DNA from: Pseudoalteromonas sp. A601
GTDB taxonomy: Bacteria; Pseudomonadota; Gammaproteobacteria; Enterobacterales; Alteromonadaceae
Direction of reading: 5' to 3'
NCBI RefSeq assembly: GCF_002165575.1
Contig: NZ_MXQF01000025.1
Coordinates: 1-64,000, forward strand
DNA: 64,000 bases
Each line of letters begins with the position of its first letter. The first letter of the stretch is position 1. This document shows, in pieces, positions 17,250-27,154 of this stretch. Position numbers and translations under genes: made by a program. A model generated the notes under the pieces. It was not told the DNA's origin. It worked only from the letters and a program-made list of their open reading frames with translations, and ran no database searches.

Positions 17250-18647
17250 TTACTGCATAACATGCTCAAATGCGCCCACATCACCTGGGAAAACCACAGG
17301 TGATTCAATGCCGTCTTTATTCACTGCGGCGACACCAAAATAATAATTATCGATAACTACATTTTTAAGCGTTGCTTCGTTTACATCACCTACATAGCGG
17401 CTAAACTGCCATTGTGGCTCGCTGGTATAACGCCAGTAAATTCTGTAGCCAACGGTGGTTTTATCTGTGTTTTTTTGCCATTTTAATGTTGTACTTGGTT
17501 TTACCGCACCAGATATTTCAACGCTTTTTGGGGGTGCGGGTGCCCAGGCCATGGCGGCTAAACTCACTGCATTAAGTGAGGTGAGTTTTGCGGTGTAGTC
17601 AAAATCTACGCCGTCGATGGTATCACCATAAACAATGCCGTTTTCTGTACGTAGGTCTTGATGTTGATGGTTATAGTTTTCGTTAGTTTCCATCACCCTG
17701 ACGGCAGCATACCCCATGTCGTTGAAGGGTCTATGGTGGCCACCACGGGCAAAACGGTCGAGTCTGTAAACCAACATAGTATCTAAATTTGGAATGTATC
17801 TGTCGGCGATGGTATCAATATAACGCGCTAAGTTGCGGCTTGCTGAGTCTACTTCACCACCGGTAAAGCGGCGTTTATGAGCTTGCGCTTTGGTTTCTAT
17901 GACCCGTGTGCCTTCAGAGAAAATACGGGCTGTTGTGTTATCGGTTACACCATTAATGCCAGTGATATTGCCAATCATGTCGTTATTCAATACGCCATGA
18001 ACTTGCCAACCTTGTTGCTGTGCATGCTTAGCGAGTATTTTACCACCAAAAAGTCCTTGCTCTTCACCTGAAAGTGCGGCGTAAACAATGGAACCATTAA
18101 ATTCATAGTTTGATAAAACACGAGCGGCTTCAATAACACCTGCAACCCCAGTTGCATTATCGTTTGCACCGGGAGAGTCACTGGTAAAGTCCATTACGTC
18201 ACTAACCCGTGAGTCTATATCCCCCGACATCATGACCATACGATTTGGCTCATCGATTCCACGTTGAATAGCAATAATATTAACCACTTCAACAGGATTT
18301 GGTATACGTTTTTCACCAGAGATTGTATCTTTCACCTCAATCACTTCTAAGCAGCCACCACATTGTTTAGATATCGCCTCAAACTCAGCTTTTATCCAGC
18401 GTCTCGCTGCGCCAATACCGCGGGTATTAGATTTCGTTTCAGACAAGGTATGACGGGTGCCAAAATCAACCAAGGTTTGCACATCGCTCTCAAGACGCTT
18501 TGCTGAAACAGCACTGGCAATATTATGTAGCTTTTGTTGATCTTGATAATCAAGTGGATCAGCCAATACGGCATGAGATACAAATAAACTGCTTAATAAA
18601 AGCGTGGTATTGATTACTGTCATTTTAGTTTTAATTTGGTCAGACAT
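17250..18647 (-). CDS. Exported M28-family zinc peptidase with C-terminal FN3-like domain
   Basis: 465 residues. A signal peptide ends about residue 29 (SLFVSHAVLADP). The M28 domain shows D163 (SPGANDNATGV), E195/E196 (ALSGEEQGLFG), D223 (NNDMIGN) and a late His in NYNHQHQD. The first metal motif, usually HxD, reads GDID (142-145), so one canonical His ligand is Asp. From about residue 375 a fibronectin-III-like domain follows (TVGYRIYWRYTSEPQW). Probably a secreted aminopeptidase. Start at 18647 has AAGAG upstream; Met9 is an alternative. Confidence 0.85.
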   Translation of the reverse strand: MSDQIKTKMTVINTTLLLSSLFVSHAVLADPLDYQDQQKLHNIASAVSAKRLESDVQTLVDFGTRHTLSETKSNTRGIGAARRWIKAEFEAISKQCGGCLEVIEVKDTISGEKRIPNPVEVVNIIAIQRGIDEPNRMVMMSGDIDSRVSDVMDFTSDSPGANDNATGVAGVIEAARVLSNYEFNGSIVYAALSGEEQGLFGGKILAKHAQQQGWQVHGVLNNDMIGNITGINGVTDNTTARIFSEGTRVIETKAQAHKRRFTGGEVDSASRNLARYIDTIADRYIPNLDTMLVYRLDRFARGGHHRPFNDMGYAAVRVMETNENYNHQHQDLRTENGIVYGDTIDGVDFDYTAKLTSLNAVSLAAMAWAPAPPKSVEISGAVKPSTTLKWQKNTDKTTVGYRIYWRYTSEPQWQFSRYVGDVNEATLKNVVIDNYYFGVAAVNKDGIESPVVFPGDVGAFEHVMQ

Positions 18648-18767
18648 AGTTGAAACTCTTGCTATTAGTTACACTCACAGTACGTGAGCTTAAACTGATA
18701 ACAAAGTAGTTTGAGATAAATATCAAAATTATCCGATAAATAACAATACTGCGATGGCAACATGAAT

Positions 18768-18796
18768 GAGTACCCAACTAAAAAAATTGGGCACTC
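18768..18796 (-). terminator. Terminator hairpin of gdhA
   Basis: GAGTACCCAA and TTGGGCACTC pair with one mismatch around an A-rich loop (T-rich on the minus strand), about 20 bases after the gdhA stop. Confidence 0.5.
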
Positions 18797-18816
18797 AACT
18801 AGGGAACACTTAATAA

Positions 18817-20169
18817 CTAAACAACGCCTTGTTCAATCATCGCATCGGCAACACGCCTAAATGCGGCAATATTAGCGCCTAACACTAAGTTGTTTGGTTG
18901 GCCAAACTCTTTTGCGGTGCTGCTGGCTGTATCGAAAATATTTTTCATTATTTGCTGAAGCTTTGTATCCACCTCTTCAAACGTCCATGTTTGCATACTT
19001 GCATTTTGAGCCATCTCTAACTGGCTTGTTGCAACCCCACCGGCATTAGCGGCTTTGCCGGGGCCATAAGCTATTTTTGCAGCTAAGAATACATTAATTG
19101 CTTCTTGGGTACAGGGCATGTTTGCGCCTTCGCTGACTAAAATACAGCCATTTTCAATCAGTGCATTGGCATCGGCTTGAGTCAGTTCATTTTGCGTCGC
19201 ACAAGGGAAAGCCGCATCGGCATTAAAACGCCACACAGAGTGGCCATCTTCAGGATAGTCAGCTCGTGGAATAAAACGCGCATCAGGATGAGAGTCAATA
19301 TAAATAGCTAAACTGGCTCTATCACCTTCTTTAATTTGTTTGATCAGCGCTAAATCTATACCTGACTCGTGATATAAAGTACCACCTGAATCACTACAAC
19401 TAATTGGCATTGCACCAAGCTGATATAGCTTTTCTATGGCATATATAGCAACATTGCCCGCGCCCGACACTAAACAACGTTTACCTTCGAGTGTGTCGTT
19501 AGCTGCTTGTAGCATGTAGTTGGCAAAATACACTGCGCCATAGCCTGTAGCTTCTTTACGGACGAGTGAGCCGCCCCACGATAAGCTTTTACCGGTAAAC
19601 GCGCCCTCATAACGACCTGTTAATCGTTTATATTGGCCAAACATATAACCAATTTCGCGCGCACCAACTCCAATGTCACCTGCGGGCACATCGGTAGTTG
19701 GGCCAATATGGCGATATAATTCGTTCATAAATGATTGGCAAAAACGCATAATTTCGCCGTCAGAACGACCTTTAGGATCAAAATTAGAGCCCCCTTTTCC
19801 GCCACCAATTGGTAAACCGGTTAATGCATTTTTAAATATTTGCTCGAAACCTAAAAATTTAATTATGCTGGCATTAACGCTCGGGTGAAAGCGTAAGCCG
19901 CCTTTGTAAGGGCCTAACGCTGAGTTAAACTCTATTCGATACCCTTTATTGACGTGTATATTGCCTTTGTCATCAACCCACGGAACTCTAAACATGATCT
20001 GACGTTCAGGCTCGACTAAGCGTTCAATTATGGCATTGATTTGATAGTGTGGTATGTTCTCAAGAATTGGCTCAAGTGATTCTAGCACTTCTTCAACTGC
20101 TTGATAAAATTCGCATTGCGCTGGACTGGTTTTTTTTAGTTGTGCAATTGTACTATGGATATAATTCAT
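18817..20169 (-). CDS. gdhA: NADP-specific glutamate dehydrogenase
   Basis: 450 residues, close to the 447 of Escherichia coli GdhA. It aminates 2-oxoglutarate to glutamate with NADPH. Substrate and catalytic lysines are K89 (GPYKGGLRF) and K125 (IGGGKGGSNF), with D165 in VPAGDIGVGAREIGY. ATG 20169 is preferred over ATG 20196 because GGAAGAA lies 6-8 bases upstream and the length then fits. Monocistronic, with a 326-base promoter region. Confidence 0.97.
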   Translation of the reverse strand: MNYIHSTIAQLKKTSPAQCEFYQAVEEVLESLEPILENIPHYQINAIIERLVEPERQIMFRVPWVDDKGNIHVNKGYRIEFNSALGPYKGGLRFHPSVNASIIKFLGFEQIFKNALTGLPIGGGKGGSNFDPKGRSDGEIMRFCQSFMNELYRHIGPTTDVPAGDIGVGAREIGYMFGQYKRLTGRYEGAFTGKSLSWGGSLVRKEATGYGAVYFANYMLQAANDTLEGKRCLVSGAGNVAIYAIEKLYQLGAMPISCSDSGGTLYHESGIDLALIKQIKEGDRASLAIYIDSHPDARFIPRADYPEDGHSVWRFNADAAFPCATQNELTQADANALIENGCILVSEGANMPCTQEAINVFLAAKIAYGPGKAANAGGVATSQLEMAQNASMQTWTFEEVDTKLQQIMKNIFDTASSTAKEFGQPNNLVLGANIAAFRRVADAMIEQGVV

Positions 20170-20495
20170 ATTTATTCTTCCGTGGTGATTTTTCAAATAT
20201 TAAAATAGACGTAGTCAAGTTTAAAGATCATAGTTAGGTCGCCCCTATAAATGGTTTTCTTTCATAACCATACCATAATTTTTAAAAAGCCAAGTCATAA
20301 CCAACGTGAATTTTTTTAACTTACACACTAACCAATGATTATTTATTTTGAATAACTAGTTAGTATTTTTACATATTTAACGGGGAGTCATAACCTTCAT
20401 GGTCACCGTTTATAGCTAAGCTGAATTAGCTATAAACATGATTATGGGAAAGTGTGAGCGCATATTAAGTCCTTTTAATATGTTAAAAATGATAA
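20170..20495. other. 326-base region between lolE and gdhA
   Basis: No gene seen. Holds the lol operon terminator hairpin and the gdhA promoter region. No recognisable operator. Confidence 0.5.
20408..20437 (-). terminator. Terminator hairpin of the lolCDE operon
   Basis: GTTTATAGCTAA (20408-20419) and TTAGCTATAAAC (20426-20437) form a perfect 12-base stem, about 60 bases after the lolE stop. No long T-run. Confidence 0.5.
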
Positions 20496-21740
20496 TTAAT
20501 TGCCGAGTACTTTGGCGGGATCAACGCGTGTTGCTTGCCATGCGGGGTATATAGTGGCGAGCACTGCCAATATAAAAGTCACAATAACGGTGATAACGAT
20601 ATCTTGCCAAAGCAATTTACTGGGTAAAAACTCAATAAAATAGACACCTTCTAGTGGGTTAGCACCTGCCAATTGGCTCAACCAAGTAAATAAACTACTT
20701 ATATTCAAGGCTAAAAACACTCCAACAAAACCCCCTAAAACCACACCAACGAAGGCTTGAGTTAGCCCTTGCATAACAAAGGTTGCTAAAATAGTGCTGT
20801 CTTTTGCACCCATGGTTTTTAAAATTGCGATGTTTGCTTGTTTCTCACGCACTTCCATTACCAGCGAAGACACAATATTAAAACTGGCTACTGCGATAAT
20901 TAAAAACACCACAATATACACAATGGTACGCACCATTTGAATATCTTGGTACAAACTGCCTTGGGTCCTAAACCAGCTGGAGATATACACATAATCAGGA
21001 ATGGTTTGCCCCACTCTGAGCGCTATTTGATGTGCATAAAAAACATCATTAACCTGTAAACGTAAACCAGTTACTTGCTGCTGACTATAGCCAAGTAGCG
21101 ATTGCGCTTTAGACAAATGAATAAGCGCTGCTGTGCTGTCTATTGGCCCTCCCATTTTTACAATGCCTGCTAGAGTCAGGGTGACCCGTTTGGGTGCTAA
21201 AATATCGCTGCCGGTTTGGTTCACTTGAGGAATTAATAAGGTAACTAAATCACCTTGCTGTAACTGCAATTGCTTAACAATTTGCGCCCCTAAAATAACG
21301 TCATCAAGATCTAATTGGCTGATCAGTTTACCTTGGGTATATTGATTAATTGATGAAACGTTTTTTTCAAGTTCAGGACTAACGCCACGTACTTCAACCG
21401 CTTTTAGGTCACTTTTATATTGCGCCATGCCATTTACACTAATAAAAGGGGCTGCACCTGTTACACCCGATTGTTTAGCTAGATTTTCAACCTTACTTGG
21501 CCATTGCTCAATCGGCCTATTTGGCGCAACATACTCTACTTGCGGTACCACACTTAACAAACGGTGGACGAGCTGCTGCTCAAATCCATTGATCACCGAC
21601 AAAGCAACAATTAGCACAGCAACACCAAGCAAAATACCTATGGTCGATGCTTTAGCTATAAAGCTAACAAAACCATTTTGGCTTTCGTTTGAGCCAGAGT
21701 GTGCTCTAAACCGCTTACTTAAAAACGCACTAAGCAACAT
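20496..21740 (-). CDS. lolE: Lipoprotein-releasing ABC transporter permease LolE
   Basis: 414 residues with four membrane helices (one near 35-55, three near 265-400) and a large periplasmic MacB-like domain between them. The N-terminus MLLSAFLSKRF and the C-terminal end YPAWQATRVDPAKVLGN fit LolC/LolE. It takes mature lipoproteins from the inner membrane and passes them to LolA. Its start overlaps lolD by 11 bases. The order lolC-lolD-lolE tells LolE from LolC. Confidence 0.93.
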   Translation of the reverse strand: MLLSAFLSKRFRAHSGSNESQNGFVSFIAKASTIGILLGVAVLIVALSVINGFEQQLVHRLLSVVPQVEYVAPNRPIEQWPSKVENLAKQSGVTGAAPFISVNGMAQYKSDLKAVEVRGVSPELEKNVSSINQYTQGKLISQLDLDDVILGAQIVKQLQLQQGDLVTLLIPQVNQTGSDILAPKRVTLTLAGIVKMGGPIDSTAALIHLSKAQSLLGYSQQQVTGLRLQVNDVFYAHQIALRVGQTIPDYVYISSWFRTQGSLYQDIQMVRTIVYIVVFLIIAVASFNIVSSLVMEVREKQANIAILKTMGAKDSTILATFVMQGLTQAFVGVVLGGFVGVFLALNISSLFTWLSQLAGANPLEGVYFIEFLPSKLLWQDIVITVIVTFILAVLATIYPAWQATRVDPAKVLGN

Positions 21741-22428
21741 AATAGCTCTCTTTAATAGCGATTTTTCCTTCGTCTAAATAAGCTATTTTACCGAGCTTAT
21801 CAGCTAACTCTAAGTCATGGGTTACCACCACAAAACTGGTATTTAAACTGGTATTAAGCTCTTTAATTAAGTCGTATATCTTTACTGCATTTTGTTTATC
21901 AAGATTACCTGTGGGTTCATCGGCAAGTACTAAGGCAGGTTGTGTGACCAACGCTCGTGCAATAGCAACTCGTTGTCTTTCTCCACCAGATAAGGCCGAC
22001 GGTTTATGTAAACTACGATGAGAAAGTCCGACTTTGTCGAGCATTGCTAAGGCCTGAGTGTTTGCTTCTTTAGTATTCAACCCTTTGATAAGCAGCGGCA
22101 TCGCGACATTTTCAACGGCATTAAATTCCATTAATAGATGGTGAAACTGATAAATAAAACCCAAATTTTCATTTCTAAATTTGGCTTGCTCTGTTCGAGA
22201 CAAATCAGCAACACGTTGTCCTTTTATTTTAGCAACCCCATCACTTTGACTATCAAGTGTACCTAAAATATGCAGTAATGTGCTTTTACCCGAGCCTGAA
22301 CTACCAACAATAGCGAGCATTTCACCTTGTTGAAGTGTTAGGTCAACCCCTTTTAAAACATCAACTTGGTTCTCACCATCTTGATAGGATTTACTTAATT
22401 TTTCACATTGAATAACCAAATCATTCAT
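21730..22428 (-). CDS. lolD: Lipoprotein-releasing ABC transporter ATPase LolD
   Basis: 232 residues with Walker A VGSSGSGKSTLLHILG, a LSGGERQRVAIARAL signature and Walker B LVLADEPTGNLD. LolD powers lipoprotein release by LolCE. It overlaps lolC by 8 bases and lolE by 11, a tightly coupled operon. Confidence 0.96.
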   Translation of the reverse strand: MNDLVIQCEKLSKSYQDGENQVDVLKGVDLTLQQGEMLAIVGSSGSGKSTLLHILGTLDSQSDGVAKIKGQRVADLSRTEQAKFRNENLGFIYQFHHLLMEFNAVENVAMPLLIKGLNTKEANTQALAMLDKVGLSHRSLHKPSALSGGERQRVAIARALVTQPALVLADEPTGNLDKQNAVKIYDLIKELNTSLNTSFVVVTHDLELADKLGKIAYLDEGKIAIKESYYVA

Positions 22429-23635
22429 AACGCAATACCTCTGCGGGGCTAACTTTAGCGGCCTTTTTGGCCGGATATAAGGTCGCTAAAAAACTCATTG
22501 CGATGCTTCCCAGCGCAATCAAAACTAAACTTGTAACATCAAACTTGACCGGTAAGCGAATACCCGTTAATACATTCAAACCAACGGCCGACAGCACTTC
22601 GTTAATATTGGCACTCAGTAATAGCCCAAGCGCTGCACCAATGCTGGTGCCAATCACACCGTTGTATAAACCTTGAATCATAAATACATGTTGTACTTGA
22701 TTAGGAGTCAGACCGAGTGTTTGTAAAATAGCCACTTCACTTTGTTTTTCGCTGACCATCATGGTCAACGCTGAGACAATATTGAACACAGCAACTAGCA
22801 CAATTAAAGCGAGTAAAATCGACATAATTCGTTTTTCCATCGCAACAGCTGCAAATAATGTTCCTTGTGATTGGCGCCAATCAGTAACATCAAAATCAGT
22901 GAATAAGTTTGTACTTGCTGAAAAATCGTCCACTAAAAAGGGATCGTGTAATGAAATACTTAAATTAGGTGCTACAGTACTTGATTGCTTTAGCACTCGT
23001 TGTAATGACTCGCCACTGGTGAAAGCCAAGCCCATATCGATTTCTGAACCCGTTTCGTAGATTGCCGTAACGGTAAATAACCGCTGGCTAGGCACGCGAC
23101 CTAGAGGCGTATAGGTTGACGCTCCCGGCATAATCACACGTACTTTATCGCCTAAACCAATCCCCAGTTTGCGAGTTAAATAACGGCTGACAGCAATGTT
23201 ATAGCGTGAGGCAAGTACTTTGCTCCAATCACCTTGTACTATTTTATCGCTAATTTTATAAAGTGAGGCGTTATCATCATATAAACCTTGTAATAATACC
23301 CCATGTAAATCTTTGTTTGTTTGCAATATTGCCTCACCATGGCGGTAAAGGCTGGCGTGTTTTACATAAGCTGACGAAACAACATTATGTTGTAACGTTT
23401 GCATTTGTTGTTGAGTTTTATTCGTTGATGCAATTTCAACATGGGGGATCAAACCGAGCATATTCGATTTTAAATTATCCTCAAACCCATTCATTACTGA
23501 GCTGACGGTATAAAGCGCCATCAAGCCAATGGCAATTCCTGCAATGGAAAAAAAAGAGATAAACGAAATAAACGCATTCCCTTTAGAGGAGCGACTATAT
23601 CTGAGTCCAATGAAAAGACTAACTGGTTGAAACAT
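22421..23635 (-). CDS. lolC: Lipoprotein-releasing ABC transporter permease LolC
   Basis: 404 residues, four membrane helices and a MacB-type periplasmic domain, as for LolE. The N-terminus FQPVSLFIGLRYSRSSKGNA and the C-terminus YPAKKAAKVSPAEVLRYE are typical of LolC, which recruits LolA through its periplasmic hook. First gene of the lolCDE operon. Confidence 0.94.
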   Translation of the reverse strand: MFQPVSLFIGLRYSRSSKGNAFISFISFFSIAGIAIGLMALYTVSSVMNGFEDNLKSNMLGLIPHVEIASTNKTQQQMQTLQHNVVSSAYVKHASLYRHGEAILQTNKDLHGVLLQGLYDDNASLYKISDKIVQGDWSKVLASRYNIAVSRYLTRKLGIGLGDKVRVIMPGASTYTPLGRVPSQRLFTVTAIYETGSEIDMGLAFTSGESLQRVLKQSSTVAPNLSISLHDPFLVDDFSASTNLFTDFDVTDWRQSQGTLFAAVAMEKRIMSILLALIVLVAVFNIVSALTMMVSEKQSEVAILQTLGLTPNQVQHVFMIQGLYNGVIGTSIGAALGLLLSANINEVLSAVGLNVLTGIRLPVKFDVTSLVLIALGSIAMSFLATLYPAKKAAKVSPAEVLRYE

Positions 23636-23776
23636 AATTAATTATGGTCACATTTGAGGCCAAATAAAATGCAATACTAGCATGGTTTTGTATTAAATTG
23701 GTATTAGGCTAACTGTAAAAAATAATTATAAATCTGATACTTGAACCTACCATTAATACTGACACTGCAATATAGG

Positions 23777-24646
23777 CTAATTTAGAGTTGCAACTAAATG
23801 ATCCAACAAGGCTTTTACATTGGTTGCAACAAACTGCCGAGGTGGATACACCCCCCAAACCCCTTCCGGCTTGGGTTGATTATTGGTTAAAATTGGCACT
23901 AGGTTACCCGCGGTTAAATCATCTTCAATGTAGTAATTGGGTAACTGAACAATCCCCAATCCCTTTTTAGCAGCATCTGCTAACGCCCAACCACTATTGC
24001 ACTGTAAGCGCCCTGCTATTTTAATATGTTTATCTAGCCCTTGTTCGCACACCCGCCAATAACTACTGTTACCTATTAAACATTGATGTTTGTGCAATTC
24101 AGCCAACGTGTGAGGCTCTCCAAACCGAGTTAAATAATCGGGTGAGCAGCAAATAACAAAACGCCGTGCACTCAAGCGTCGCGCTTTCAGGCTTGAGTCT
24201 TTTAAATGTCCTAATCGAATGGCTAAATCAAAGCCACCTTCTAACAAATTTTCTTGCTGATTACTCAGCGCCATTACCACTTCTACATCGGGGTGTTGTT
24301 TCATAAAGCTATGCACCGCAGGCATAACAAATGTTTCACCGTACATTACAGGGGCAGTGAGTTTAATTTTACCTTTTGGGGTATTTTGCTGTTGTGCAAG
24401 TAACGCCGTTGCATCGTCCATAGCATGTTGTAAGTGCTTTATTTGGTGTAAAAAGGTTTCACCTTCTTTAGTCAGTACAACTTTACGGGTAGTGCGTGTT
24501 AATAACTGCGTGTTTAATCGTTGCTCAAGTCCTGTCACTTGGCGGCTTATATGAGCAACCGATACATTTAGACTCGCAGCTGCGCGAGTAAAGCTGCCCT
24601 CTTCACCCACTGCAATAAATTCATCAATTCCTAACCAACGGCTCAT
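23777..24646 (-). CDS. LysR-family transcriptional regulator
   Basis: 289 residues. N-terminal helix-turn-helix (GSFTRAAASLNVSVAHISRQ), then a type 2 periplasmic-binding effector domain. It is transcribed away from frmA with 118 bases between, so it is a likely regulator of the formaldehyde genes, in contrast to the FrmR repressor of enterobacteria. Start at ATG 24646 fits the usual length; ATG 24655 is possible. Neither has a strong ribosome site. Confidence 0.88.
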   Translation of the reverse strand: MSRWLGIDEFIAVGEEGSFTRAAASLNVSVAHISRQVTGLEQRLNTQLLTRTTRKVVLTKEGETFLHQIKHLQHAMDDATALLAQQQNTPKGKIKLTAPVMYGETFVMPAVHSFMKQHPDVEVVMALSNQQENLLEGGFDLAIRLGHLKDSSLKARRLSARRFVICCSPDYLTRFGEPHTLAELHKHQCLIGNSSYWRVCEQGLDKHIKIAGRLQCNSGWALADAAKKGLGIVQLPNYYIEDDLTAGNLVPILTNNQPKPEGVWGVYPPRQFVATNVKALLDHLVATLN

Positions 24647-24690
24647 TATTACCATACTGTAAAAGTGTTTTATTAAAATGAAGATTAACA

Positions 24691-24705
24691 TTGTTTGAGA
24701 AACAA
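24691..24705. promoter_or_regulatory. Candidate LysR operator in the frmA divergent promoter
   Basis: Perfect dyad TTGTTT-GAG-AAACAA, containing a T-N11-A LysR box, lies between the divergent lysR-type gene and frmA. Use by this regulator is inferred. Confidence 0.5.
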
Positions 24706-24764
24706 ATAAAATAGCGCTATTGTTTTTATGTTTATAACGTCACTAACTAAATAAGCGAGTCACT

Positions 24765-25886
24765 ATGTCAGAATTTATTAAATCAAAAGCTGCTATTGCC
24801 TGGGGTCCAAAACAACCACTGTCTATTGAAGAAGTAGATGTAATGATGCCTAAAAAAGGCGAAGTCATGGTTAAAATCACGGCTACTGGTGTATGTCATA
24901 CCGATGCTTTTACCCTGTCAGGTGAAGACCCTGAAGGGATCTTCCCTGCTATTTTAGGTCATGAAGGTGCTGGTGTTGTGTATGCCGTAGGTGAAGGCGT
25001 AACAAGCGTTGCTGTTGGGGATCATGTAATTCCACTTTACACCGCTGAATGTGGTGTTTGTAAAATGTGTACTTCTGGTAAAACAAACCTGTGCTCAGCA
25101 GTACGTGAAACCCAAGGCAAAGGTTTAATGCCTGATGGTACAACACGTTTTTATAAAGATGGCCAACCAATTTATCATTATATGGGCACATCTACATTCT
25201 CAGAGTACACCGTATTGCCTGAGATCTCACTCGCTAAAGTAAACAAAGAAGCGCCACTTGAGGAAGTATGCTTATTAGGTTGTGGTGTTACTACGGGTAT
25301 GGGCGCCGTAACTAAAACAGCTAAAGTTCAAGCTGGCGATACTGTGGCTATTTTTGGTTTAGGTGGTATTGGTTTGTCTGCCATCATCGGCGCGAAAATG
25401 GCAGGTGCAGGTCGTATTATTGGTGTTGACATTAATACCTCTAAGTTTGATTTAGCGACCAAACTTGGCGCGACTGATTTAATTAACCCAAAAGATTTCG
25501 ATAAGCCGATTCAAGAAGTCATCGTTGAAATGACCGATGGTGGTGTTGATTTCTCATTTGAATGTATCGGTAACGTTGACGTGATGCGCTCTGCTCTTGA
25601 GTGTTGCCATAAAGGTTGGGGCGAATCTGTGATCATTGGTGTTGCAGGCGCAGGCCAAGAGATTTCGACTCGTCCATTCCAATTAGTAACCGGTCGTGTA
25701 TGGCGTGGTAGTGCATTTGGTGGTGTTAAAGGTCGTTCTGAGTTACCTGAAATTGTAGAACGTTATATGGCTGGTGAGTTTGCTTTAAATGACTTCATCA
25801 CTCATACCATGGAACTTGAAGGCATTAACGAAGCATTCGACCTAATGCACGAAGGTAAAAGTATTCGAACTGTCATTCATTACTAA
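24765..25886 (+). CDS. frmA: S-(hydroxymethyl)glutathione dehydrogenase (class III alcohol dehydrogenase)
   Basis: 373 residues. Catalytic zinc residues in GVCHTDAF and GHEGAG, structural-zinc cysteines in CGVCKMCTSGKTNLC, and NAD site GLGGIGLSAIIGAKMAGAG. It oxidises the formaldehyde-glutathione adduct to S-formylglutathione, which the next gene hydrolyses. A stem-loop separates the two genes. Confidence 0.97.
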   Translation: MSEFIKSKAAIAWGPKQPLSIEEVDVMMPKKGEVMVKITATGVCHTDAFTLSGEDPEGIFPAILGHEGAGVVYAVGEGVTSVAVGDHVIPLYTAECGVCKMCTSGKTNLCSAVRETQGKGLMPDGTTRFYKDGQPIYHYMGTSTFSEYTVLPEISLAKVNKEAPLEEVCLLGCGVTTGMGAVTKTAKVQAGDTVAIFGLGGIGLSAIIGAKMAGAGRIIGVDINTSKFDLATKLGATDLINPKDFDKPIQEVIVEMTDGGVDFSFECIGNVDVMRSALECCHKGWGESVIIGVAGAGQEISTRPFQLVTGRVWRGSAFGGVKGRSELPEIVERYMAGEFALNDFITHTMELEGINEAFDLMHEGKSIRTVIHY

Positions 25887-25902
25887 TATCTCTTAATGAT
25901 GC

Positions 25903-25930
25903 AAGCCATGAATCTGTTTCATGGCTTTTT
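25903..25930 (+). terminator. Intergenic terminator-like hairpin between frmA and frmB
   Basis: AAGCCATGAA (25903-25912) pairs with TTCATGGCTT (25918-25927) and a T-run follows. It may end part of the frmA transcripts and lower frmB expression. Confidence 0.65.
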
Positions 25931-25942
25931 AGCGAGGACAAC

Positions 25943-26785
25943 ATGTTAGATAATTTAACCTCAGTGAAAGTAAGCGGTGGCTGGCATAAACAATACAGCC
26001 ATAGCGCCAGTAGCACCCATTGTAAAATGCGCTTTGCCGTATTTTTACCACCCGGTGCAAGCCAAACAAATAAGGTTCCGGTGCTTTATTGGTTGTCAGG
26101 TTTAACCTGTACTGATGAAAACTTCATGCAAAAAGCAGGTGCCTTTAAAAAGGCAGCAGAGCTTGGTATTGCTATTGTAGCCCCAGATACCAGCCCTCGC
26201 GGTGAAAATGTACCTGACGAAGACAGCTATGACTTTGGCCAAGGTGCAGGTTTTTACGTTAATGCAACCCAAGCCCCTTACAACACTCATTACAATATGT
26301 ACGATTATGTTGTTAACGAACTACCAGCTTTAATAGAACAACATTTTCCTGTGTCTGATAAAAAAGCGATTAGTGGTCATTCAATGGGTGGACATGGCGC
26401 GCTGATGATAGCACTGCGTAATCCTAACAGTTACACCAGTGCATCGGCATTTAGCCCTATTACTAACCCGATGGCCTGTCCATGGGGAGAAAAAGCGTTT
26501 AGTCATTATTTAGGGAATGATAAAACAACGTGGGCGCAATATGACACATGCCAGCTTATGCAACAAGCGCAAGCAAGTGATTTTGTTCCAATGCGTGTTG
26601 ATCAAGGTGAAGCAGATAACTTTTTGGTTGAACAGCTTAAGACCGAAAACTTATTTCAACAAGTAAATGAAAAAGACTACCCTGCACAAATTAATATGCA
26701 TGCAGGTTATGACCACAGTTATTTTTTCATCAGTAGCTTTATAGACGAACACCTATTATTTCATCAACAGTATCTGCTTGATTAG
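25943..26785 (+). CDS. frmB: S-formylglutathione hydrolase
   Basis: 280 residues, esterase D family alpha/beta hydrolase. Nucleophile S147 in GHSMGGHGAL; Asp in VDQGEADNFL and His in GYDHSYFF complete the triad. It releases formate and glutathione, the second step after FrmA. GAGGA lies 6 bases before the ATG. Confidence 0.96.
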   Translation: MLDNLTSVKVSGGWHKQYSHSASSTHCKMRFAVFLPPGASQTNKVPVLYWLSGLTCTDENFMQKAGAFKKAAELGIAIVAPDTSPRGENVPDEDSYDFGQGAGFYVNATQAPYNTHYNMYDYVVNELPALIEQHFPVSDKKAISGHSMGGHGALMIALRNPNSYTSASAFSPITNPMACPWGEKAFSHYLGNDKTTWAQYDTCQLMQQAQASDFVPMRVDQGEADNFLVEQLKTENLFQQVNEKDYPAQINMHAGYDHSYFFISSFIDEHLLFHQQYLLD

Positions 26786-27154
26786 ATTCTGTATCTGTGA
26801 GGTTGTGTGTTTTCACTTCCTCACAAATTTTCACTGATTTTGATACTCTTGTACACACAATGTCAGGTTCAACACCTTGCTGTACCAAATAATGAGTTTG
26901 AGCATTTTATTTTCCCTGTGATCAAAGCCTAGTTAACCTGAATAAGTACTTCGTTAGTAGCTATCAATTATAGGTGTAGACATTAATAAAGTATTAGTTA
27001 AAGTTTGTAATTAACTGTATGAAAACTTCGCTGAGTCTGTAAAATTTTCCCATTAAACTCGCCAACACAAAATAACAAATTGTTTTATATGAATTTATTA
27101 TTGGATTGCTATTTGCTTAATAAATCTAATGGTAAATTTTTGGAACTAGCAAAA
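26786..27154. other. 369-base region between frmB and the MgtC-like gene
   Basis: Apart from the frmB hairpin I see no gene or clear operator. A TTG at 27080 opens the frame of the next gene early but lacks support. Confidence 0.4.
26796..26829 (+). terminator. Terminator after frmB
   Basis: TGTGAGG (26796-26802) pairs with CCTCACA (26819-26825), followed by AATTTT. Confidence 0.5.

Noticed and set aside
22761..23060. Frame opposite lolC
   Set aside because: Antisense shadow of a well-recognised gene.
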